From Hydra vulgaris (Eukaryota > Cnidaria > Hydrozoa > Anthoathecata > Hydridae), in assembly GCF_038396675.1 (NCBI RefSeq), contig NC_088931.1, positions 75,062,001 through 75,126,000 of the forward strand: a DNA stretch of 64,000 nt, in the 5' to 3' direction. Shown one piece after another: positions 61,165 to 64,000 of this stretch. The first letter of the stretch is position 1. The number at the start of each line of letters is the position of its first letter. Under the pieces are notes generated by a model that made no database searches, was not told where the DNA came from, and worked only from the letters and a program-made list of their open reading frames with translations. A program made the position numbers and the translations under genes.

Positions 61165-61455
61165 TATTATTGTTAATTATAATGATTAATAAATAACTAA
61201 ATAACTACCTTTGTAAGCATTCCACGATCAACAGGCCATTGATTAACATACTGATTATTAGGAAAAAAATAAATTGGAGAACGTGCACCATGACGATGGA
61301 CCTTTCAAAGATTATAGTTTAATAGTACAAGAACGACTTTAAACAATTACTAAATTGTAAATTAGATTTACCAAATGAGCCATTACAAGACTTTTGTTAG
61401 CATTAACAGAGCCTTGTAACATAAGCAAAAGTACCACAAATATTAGCAAGTCCAT
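39661..61455 (-). CDS. ACP2: membrane-bound histidine acid phosphatase, 13 exons
   Basis: Thirteen GT-AG exons join in frame into 419 codons: 61455-61372, 61301-61209, 53061-52966, 51744-51658, 50719-50654, 46381-46283, 46206-46120, 45061-44935, 44858-44767, 43218-43115, 42978-42874, 40016-39946, 39809-39661. Residues 1-19 form a signal peptide. VHRHGARSP (29-37) is the phosphate-binding RHGxRxP motif. Arg101 follows the family's DR pattern, and HD at 278-279 is the catalytic dyad. Three N-glycosylation sequons (N63, N84, N322) are visible. Residues 374-395 are a membrane span, followed by RRRK and a 24-residue cytosolic tail. The length, anchor and tail match lysosomal acid phosphatase (about 420 residues); the exact paralogue is inferred. 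It hydrolyses phosphomonoesters in the lysosome lumen. Its introns are loaded with transposons. Confidence 0.93.
39946..40016 (-). CDS. ACP2: acid phosphatase exon 12
   Basis: 71 nt encoding LTSRRTTTKQDCFPHKIFF between a TATTTAG acceptor and a strong GTAAGT donor. Both split codons (Arg347, Glu371) fit the neighbouring exons exactly. Confidence 0.8.
40209..42760 (+). mobile_element. P-like DNA transposon, perfect 8-bp TSD
   Basis: TIRs start CAAGGCGCTCTATACTGAAG on the left and (minus reading) CAAGGCGATCTATACTGAAG on the right, extending about 70 bp through GTGACTGGGGG. GACTGATC flanks both sides (40201-40208 and 42761-42768). An 8-bp duplication and CA...TG termini are features of P elements, and the interior encodes a P-type transposase. 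It lies in intron 11 of the acid phosphatase, in the opposite orientation. Confidence 0.9.
40503..42485 (+). pseudogene. P-element-type transposase, frameshifted
   Basis: Blocks in order: FEYFTTSRALYNKLRNDF, QLPSASTLTRITSKVCKID (40720-40850), IIHDEVYLYINYL (a likely catalytic Asp), YHGGTLFGKSLDDPSLLAKT, VVICPGNCVNQAFL-like codons, and FVDLLKNIRNLWLTEKTGEL (41270-41330), matching the DxxHLLKNIRN region of P and THAP9 transposases. QRTAKWQHLKCLY, PKPIERQNVSTCLKVFSDK and LRGMFTSDHLEKVFGKLRK (41850-41910) follow. A shifted C-terminal part ends near 42485. No THAP zinc finger is evident at the N-terminus. Several frameshifts and stops are present. Confidence 0.8.
42793..42892 (-). repeat. 25-bp tandem repeat spanning the exon-11 splice donor, 4 copies
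   Basis: Units start at 42793, 42818, 42843 and 42868. Sense-strand consensus is TTGAACAATTTTTGAGGTCAG-like. The copy closest to the exon contains the last codons of exon 11 and the GTCAGT donor (GT at 42873-42872). The other copies carry candidate GT donors at 42848, 42823 and 42798. Confidence 0.85.
42874..42978 (-). CDS. ACP2: acid phosphatase exon 11
   Basis: 105 nt encoding NFLVEMHFRNDTSGNTFPF, then KLKDCDISCPLEQFL. It corresponds to the FVEMYYRNET...CPLERF region of vertebrate acid phosphatases. The acceptor is TTTTTCATTAG, and both split codons fit. Confidence 0.9.
42991..43056. repeat. (TA)n tract in intron 10
   Basis: A TA dinucleotide run directly upstream of the exon-11 acceptor, about 12 bases away. 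Confidence 0.9.
43115..43218 (-). CDS. ACP2: acid phosphatase exon 10 (catalytic HD)
   Basis: It starts with HDTSILALAATLDLEI, carrying the catalytic His278-Asp279, and continues FASCFMIEMYEDNIG. The acceptor is GGCTTCAG and the donor GTATCG. Confidence 0.92.
43307..44716. mobile_element. 1.4-kb TA-flanked non-autonomous element
   Basis: The ends GACCGGGTGAATAAAAATAA and (minus reading) GGCCGGGTAAATAAAAAAAG are inverted repeats followed by CAATTGCT. TA flanks both sides (43305-43306 and 44717-44718). The interior has two direct copies of a roughly 220-bp block, about 43630-43860 and 44480-44700 (both containing GCAGCCATTTTTAAATGAAA and TAAAGCATTGACTC). A (TA)n tract lies at 44350-44410. It carries no transposase and sits in intron 9. 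Confidence 0.7.
44350..44410. repeat. (TA)n tract
   Basis: A TA run between the two internal direct repeats of the 43307-44716 element. Confidence 0.9.
44767..44858 (-). CDS. ACP2: acid phosphatase exon 9
   Basis: It encodes TLLDWINTNMRNFK, then SYDKLYKLSIFSG, leading into the catalytic HD of exon 10. The acceptor is TTTCTTTAG and the donor GTAAGA. Confidence 0.9.
44935..45061 (-). CDS. ACP2: acid phosphatase exon 8
   Basis: 127 nt encoding FSPPNWYKDIEMQLLDIGSW, then VFLYQYKNADDELGRLLG. It matches the WATEDTM...SRLQGG region of the family. The acceptor is TTTCATTAG and the donor GTATCC. Confidence 0.9.
45074..45960. mobile_element. possible Tc1/mariner remnant in intron 7
   Basis: TACAGTAGTGTTTAAAAGTA directly beside the exon-8 acceptor resembles a Tc1/mariner terminus. 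Imperfect inverted AACAAAACAATGGCCAAAAA blocks occur at 45550-45640. No clear right terminus or transposase motif was found, so this is weakly supported. Confidence 0.3.
46120..46206 (-). CDS. ACP2: acid phosphatase exon 7
   Basis: It encodes NFLKVLSDYTGMKVDF, then IRMIDDVFKCE, corresponding to the YDTLFCE region. The acceptor is TTTCTTTAG and the donor GTATTA. Confidence 0.92.
46283..46381 (-). CDS. ACP2: acid phosphatase exon 6
   Basis: It encodes VLRPNEINCPRLKEILHQL, then KPEYIKKEHDNQ, corresponding to the NCPRFQEL region of vertebrate enzymes. The acceptor is CACTTCAG. Confidence 0.92.
46400..48410. other. intron 5, left part; no element recognised
   Basis: AT-rich intronic sequence. 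A perfect hairpin lies at 46880-46920 (19-bp arms, 3-nt loop). No coding match; short open frames have no support. Confidence 0.5.
48417..49045. mobile_element. 629-bp foldback element, TA TSD
   Basis: GGGTGTCCCAAAAAACAACA at 48417 is mirrored by TGTTGTTTTTTGGGACACCC ending at 49045. TA borders both sides. The arms are nearly 300 bp each (ACATTAAGGGG, CTCGAATATTTAATGG and CCTGGTACTCAAAT blocks), so almost the whole unit is palindromic. It is non-coding. Confidence 0.85.
49102..49213. repeat. 37-bp tandem repeat, 3 copies
   Basis: Units containing TACATTGATACAATATCATT, then GAGGAACTTTAAT, recur at a 37-bp period. The third copy is more diverged. Confidence 0.85.
49214..50640. other. intron 5, right part; nothing recognised
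   Basis: AT-rich. A slightly GC-richer patch at 50290-50340 (CTCGGAGGTTTGGGATCCC) is unexplained. No gene support. Confidence 0.45.
50654..50719 (-). CDS. ACP2: acid phosphatase exon 5
   Basis: It encodes VWNKDINWQPIPIHSVP, then FDSDP, matching the IWNP...WQPIPVHTVP motif of the family. The acceptor is TTGTTTAG and the donor GTATGC. Confidence 0.93.
50950..51475. repeat. possible diverged copy of the 48.4-kb foldback family
   Basis: It contains TTAGGTTTCAAATAAAACAA and, in the opposite sense, ACTTTTATGAAACTTCAC and GTGACAGGTT blocks that resemble the arms at 48600-48860. AGGGGGTGCCCCAGGG lies at 51424. The ends are unclear. Confidence 0.35.
51658..51744 (-). CDS. ACP2: acid phosphatase exon 4
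   Basis: It encodes VYIRSSDEPRCLQSAETE, then LAGLFPPIGYQ, matching VRSTDYDRTLMSAEANLAG of the family. Arg101 is the expected phosphate-binding residue. Confidence 0.93.
52703..52737. repeat. perfect 15-bp inverted repeat, 5-nt loop
   Basis: TGCTCAAACAAGGTA, TCTTT, then the exact complement, in intron 3. Confidence 0.85.
52966..53061 (-). CDS. ACP2: acid phosphatase exon 3
   Basis: It encodes IGMNMTYRLGEFLKKRY, then FINESYVQKE, matching the GMLQHYELGQALRQRY...FLNTSY region. It contains two N-glycosylation sequons. Confidence 0.93.
53110..53146. repeat. perfect 18-bp inverted repeat, 1-nt spacer
   Basis: TACAAATATGACTAATGG, A, then the exact complement, inside intron 2 close to exon 3. Confidence 0.85.
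53150..54790. other. intron 2, left part; nothing recognised
   Basis: AT-rich sequence with poly-T tracts. No repeat pair or coding match that I can support. Confidence 0.5.
54796..55095 (-). other. unrecognised ORF in intron 2
   Basis: A 99-codon minus-strand frame has balanced, protein-like composition (IEFAIEHKIIELRRKDVLSQ, DGINRSMKDC), unlike the surrounding low-complexity sequence. I do not recognise a family. Its first codons overlap a 33-bp tandem duplication (55065-55120). It could be a transposon fragment or a nested exon. Confidence 0.3.
55065..55120. repeat. 33-bp tandem duplication
   Basis: GGCATCTGTCTGATATGACA recurs 33 bases later as GGCATCTGTCTGATATGTCA. Confidence 0.8.
55620..56883 (-). 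pseudogene. gypsy RNase H end, integrase and tail
   Basis: It opens with TVFTDSVTVFHWVSDAL and SSKDNLADTLTRV (RNase H end). The zinc-binding HQRTGHFGVNRML and CEPCQTID follow. The integrase core has MDITHYG, LTDNEPTF and EGNGIVEGNHRTIKR, giving the D, D and E residues. A TGA at 55915 precedes the tail IGDKVWLKPPNAR, and another TGA follows HNRP. An acidic extension (ENAKNQGEQDKD) reaches about 55620. Catalytic residues are intact, but stops break the frame. Confidence 0.85.
56896..57114 (-). pseudogene. gypsy RNase H, N-terminal part
   Basis: GKVWVDASYLAIGALIQ and INMAELDAVICGMNMAL are the first Asp and the Glu/Asp helix of the RNase H fold. In-frame stops separate it from the reverse transcriptase before it and the rest of RNase H after it. 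Confidence 0.75.
57130..57950 (-). pseudogene. gypsy reverse transcriptase with altered YxDD box
   Basis: ARADYENELQDWIDRKWLL, GSPKGQIPLMAVIQRNKDN, RPVLDWREANNFI, PAIIDLRKAYLQL (first catalytic Asp) and FQNKRYCLTRLGFGLNVAP are the expected fingers and palm motifs. The active-site box reads AYVYDIFVDE where YVDDI is usual, so the first Asp of the pair is Tyr. A TAA near 57949 cuts the frame upstream. It is non-functional as it stands. Confidence 0.85.
58112..58528 (-). pseudogene. gypsy aspartic protease (retropepsin)
   Basis: The motif ALVDIGCSKTILN carries the active-site Asp (usual form DTG/DSG, here DIG). LEVDGIKACDEVIL and FGVDMMLGMSSI form the second half. The frame overlaps the zinc-knuckle frame by about 60 bases, so a shift separates them. 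A related fragment lies at the left edge of the window. Confidence 0.8.
58468..58800 (-). pseudogene. gypsy nucleocapsid with two zinc knuckles
   Basis: LVCYNCKGLNHIAKNCLL and VRCFKCGEKGHIASKCWKL are two CCHC zinc knuckles, preceded by VMDPIDIMLPRVRAAL. The frame is shifted relative to the capsid part at 58764-59177. Confidence 0.85.
58764..59177 (-). pseudogene. gypsy capsid-like Gag
   Basis: It starts MEPSMRLFDMFEMYDG. The helical segments AVWIQQTKVIAKIQNLKLE and DVFLADLRRLAYLAKLPEES are typical of Ty3/gypsy Gag. A frameshift near 58780 separates it from the nucleocapsid part. Confidence 0.75.
59500..59675 (+). pseudogene. second gypsy integrase scrap, opposite strand
   Basis: The plus strand encodes LDSQFVFYVNLEY, then APHRAQGTGIVERIHKTIKR, the catalytic-Glu helix of a gypsy integrase. 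It differs from EGNGIVEGNHRTIKR of the element at 55.6-59.2 kb, so it comes from another family. It ends in a TAA after SIALAVLL. Confidence 0.65.
59780..59844. repeat. 65-bp inverted duplication, copy 1
   Basis: The reverse complement recurs at 60399-60463 with one difference. The block includes CAAAATACCTTGTTATTCGA and CGTGGAAACTGCAAATCAGG. Confidence 0.85.
59845..60040 (+). other. unrecognised ORF segment
   Basis: A frame from 59806 to 60033 stays open (NNAFGRLKDQTDNAKGRYN, IDIAQVQNDSLEPYVRTV). It may be an extension of the gypsy pol fragment to its left, but I have no motif to support that. Confidence 0.25.
60043..60287 (-). mobile_element. tRNA-derived SINE
   Basis: On the minus strand, 60287-60215 resembles a tRNA: box-A-like GTGGTAAAGCGC (60272-60261) and box-B-like GAGTTCGATCC (60237-60228), with matching GTGGT/ACCAC acceptor ends. 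A roughly 150-bp body (CCTTCTTGGCCTTGAGGAGG) follows, then an A-rich tail (60062-60043). The tRNA arms no longer pair fully, so it is not a functional tRNA. The region is much less AT-rich than its surroundings. Confidence 0.75.
60399..60463. repeat. 65-bp inverted duplication, copy 2
   Basis: The inverted copy of 59780-59844, 64 of 65 identical. The SINE lies between the two copies. Confidence 0.85.
60470..61060. other. intron 2, right part; nothing recognised
   Basis: AT-rich intronic sequence without coding or repeat support. Confidence 0.45.
61063..61160. repeat. (TTA)n microsatellite
   Basis: A long TTA/ATT triplet run; its open frame is poly-leucine only. Confidence 0.95.
61209..61301 (-). 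CDS. ACP2: acid phosphatase exon 2 (RHGxRxP)
   Basis: 93 nt encoding VHRHGARSPIYFFPNNQY, then WPVDRGMLTK. It contains the catalytic-histidine motif. The acceptor is TTTGAAAG and the donor GTAGTT. Confidence 0.95.
61372..61455 (-). CDS. ACP2: acid phosphatase exon 1 (start, signal peptide)
   Basis: It starts MDLLIFVVLLLMLQGSVNA, a signal peptide likely cleaved after Ala19, then NKSLVMAHL, leading directly into VHRHG of exon 2. This is the only in-frame ATG giving a signal peptide. Donor GTAAAT. Confidence 0.88.
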
Positions 61456-61664
61456 CTTTTAAAGTTCAGAAAAAGATATTGTAGCATATATGAAAATCTA
61501 CTTCTTTCAGTATTGTAACTAACTTTTATGACAACAAATACTCATAACATTTAGCAATAACAATTAAGGCTAATATCGCTTAAAAATAAAAATAAAAATC
61601 CGTTGTAAAAGCCGGTAATTGTTGTAATGGATTCGGTACGCAATCCACAGGAATTGAAATTGAA

Positions 61665-61915
61665 CCTGTCATTTCGAAAAGGACATAAGTCCAAAACTTT
61701 TAAGAGTTTGTTTATAAGTTTGAATTAAAAATTTCCGATGGTTTATGTTTTTTTTTATAAAAAATAAAAAATACAGAAGATATATACGTTCTTTATTTAT
61801 CTACTTCTATGTTTAATTTCTTTAGCAACCTAGACATTATTTTAATAAAAATCATATTTTTGTTGATTTTGAAAAGTTTTAATAAATAGACTTGTGCCCT
61901 TTTCGAAATGACAGG
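61665..61915. mobile_element. 251-bp MITE, TSD TTGAA
   Basis: CCTGTCATTTCGAAAAGGAC at 61665 is mirrored by GCCCTTTTCGAAATGACAGG ending at 61915. TTGAA occurs on both sides (61660-61664 and 61916-61920). It lies about 200 bp upstream of the acid phosphatase start and could affect its promoter. Confidence 0.8.
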
Positions 61916-62008
61916 TTGAATTCTATTCTTCATAAAATAGTATTAAATGTTTATTCCCTAATAACTTCAACCAAAACATAATGTATTTTCTCTGGCAAAT
62001 TAAAACAG

Positions 62009-62478
62009 AAATAAAAAAAACTTTTTAAAAATAGCTTTCTATTCAATCGACTAAAAAGTAGAAAATAACTTTTTTCTGTTTCTGGTACTCGTGGAAATCA
62101 TGTTCTTAGCAATAATCACTTTTGTAAAGCCAATACTGGAAGACATTGACGGCAATTCATGTACGTATGTAAACAAACAAACTCATCGAAGTAAAGGAAT
62201 AGAAAGTTTGGCGCCTTTAGCTTTATGTACATTTAAAACGAATTTGATTTTGAAAGCATCTGACTTAAAAGGCACCAAACTTTCTATTCCTTTACTTCGA
62301 TGAGTTTGTTTGTTTACATACGTACATGAATTGCCTTCAATGTCTTCCAGTATTGGCTTTACAAAAGTGATTATTACTAAGTACATGATTTCCACGAGTA
62401 CCAGAAACAGAAAAAAGTTATTTTCTACTTTTTAGTCGATTAAATAGAAAGCTATTTTTAAAAGGTTTTTTTTATTTA
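62009..62478. mobile_element. 470-bp long palindrome (foldback)
   Basis: Arms of about 210 bp (TAGAAAGCTATTTTTAAAA, TTTCCACGAGTACCAGAAAC, AGGAATAGAAAGTTTGG blocks) are mirrored around a roughly 43-bp centre at 62219-62261, with only scattered differences. The two strands therefore encode almost the same short frame, which I regard as an effect of the palindrome, not a gene. Confidence 0.85.
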
Positions 62479-62808
62479 TTTTATTTTCTACTTTTTAGTC
62501 TTGATAAAATTGAATTATTACACTTATTGATTATGATTAATATTCAATAAAAATTTATTTTGAATTCTGTATATAATAATTAACAAAAATATTTGGAGCA
62601 TATTTTTTTTTATTAATTTAAATGTTGGTTGGGTCTGCTTCTCGGTTGATGTATTTGTTTTTTTTTGGACGCATTTTTATTTGTCTGAAATTAACAAGTG
62701 GAATATTTGTAAAATTTTTAATTAAATTTTTATTGATACTTAACACTTTTTGATGCCCTCTCGGTTTCCGATATTTTTTTCGGAGTTCCAGATCTCACCA
62801 ACGGGGAG

Positions 62809-62997
62809 GTGGGGCATCGTAAATCTAAAAGACTTATTAAGTCAAATGTAACAAATATAGCTATTGTTAGTCGGCAAAAGATTATTTGTAAAATTTCAGG
62901 GCTGTACGATCAAAAGAATTGCTTCAAAAAGCGCTGTGAAGTTTTGGCCTCCACAAAAAAAAAATCAAAAAATGCGGACTCGTCAGTGAGTGAATAA
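62809..62997 (+). other. unrecognised short ORF
   Basis: GHRKSKRLIKSNVTNIAIVS, then FKKRCEVLASTKKKSKN, basic and protein-like. The frame is open upstream through DLTNGEV. I do not recognise a family; a transposon fragment is likely. Confidence 0.25.
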
Positions 62998-62999
62998 AA

Positions 63000-63810
<811 letters not shown>

Positions 63811-64000
63811 TACTGTGCTTAAATTGAGAAATTTGCATTCAAAGTTTAAAGTACAAAATCTCTTTATGTAAATTTAATTACATGTTGAAATTTAACAAAG
63901 TTGACTAAAATCAATATAAGTTTTTGTTTAAATTGTTAAAAAAAAAAACTTCCCCGTAACTAAGAGAACTGTTTTTCAAATACGACAAATATATTTCAAA

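Noticed and set aside
61008..61196. Poly-leucine open frame
   Set aside because: It is the translation of a TTA microsatellite in an intron of the acid phosphatase.
62091..62395. Two nearly identical ORFs on opposite strands
   Set aside because: They arise because the locus is a palindrome; neither shows a recognisable domain.

Overview
The window is AT-rich eukaryotic DNA packed with decayed mobile elements. It also holds one intact intron-containing host gene. The mix suggests a cnidarian, most likely Hydra: AT richness, short phase-consistent GT-AG exons, long (TA)n tracts, and hAT, Tc1/mariner, P-like, PIF/Harbinger-like, Ty3/gypsy, non-LTR and SINE sequences nested in one another. The species is an inference; no marker in the window proves it.

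Layout. 0-0.4 kb: two head-to-head scraps of a Ty3/gypsy element. 0.63-5.05 kb: a complete but dead DNA transposon with ~0.5-kb terminal inverted repeats (TIRs), a 4-bp target duplication (AGGT) and a broken transposase (tentatively Sola-like). 5.4-8.0 kb: two MITEs with TWA target duplications. 8.1-13.4 kb: a BED-type hAT remnant and a nearly whole hAT (10087-13393), linked by an 84-bp inverted duplication. 13.5-16.0 kb: a gutted non-LTR retrotransposon and a hairpin MITE. 18.2-20.2 kb: a second, older copy of the Sola-like transposase. 20.8-28.3 kb: a minus-strand transposon-type gene split by a 5.8-kb hAT (21392-27230) with a perfect 8-bp duplication; that hAT also carries an OTU-like ORF. 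28.76-39.41 kb: an element with TTAC duplications, filled by two Tc1/mariner copies inside a (TA)n tract, a hAT-type MITE, a 3.7-kb transposon with G-run termini and an unnamed transposase, and a foldback.

39.66-61.46 kb is the only convincing host gene: a 13-exon minus-strand membrane-bound histidine acid phosphatase (lysosomal acid phosphatase/ACP2-like). Its exons splice in frame into 419 codons with signal peptide, RHGxRxP, the HD dyad, a C-terminal membrane anchor and a short tail. Its introns hold a P-like element (40209-42760, 8-bp duplication GACTGATC), a TA-flanked 1.4-kb element, foldbacks, a broken Ty3/gypsy element (55.6-59.2 kb), a second gypsy scrap and a tRNA-derived SINE. 61.6-64 kb, upstream of the gene, has a small MITE, a large palindrome and a (TA)n tract.

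How it fits together: apart from the acid phosphatase, everything recognised is transposon-derived and nearly all of it is inactivated. The most unusual signals are repeated short templated inverted duplications, several visible as insertions into otherwise readable transposon coding sequence; four tandem copies of the exon-11 splice donor of the acid phosphatase; a hAT carrying an OTU-like ORF; and an unclassified transposase family. I did not find a defence system or other gene cluster.
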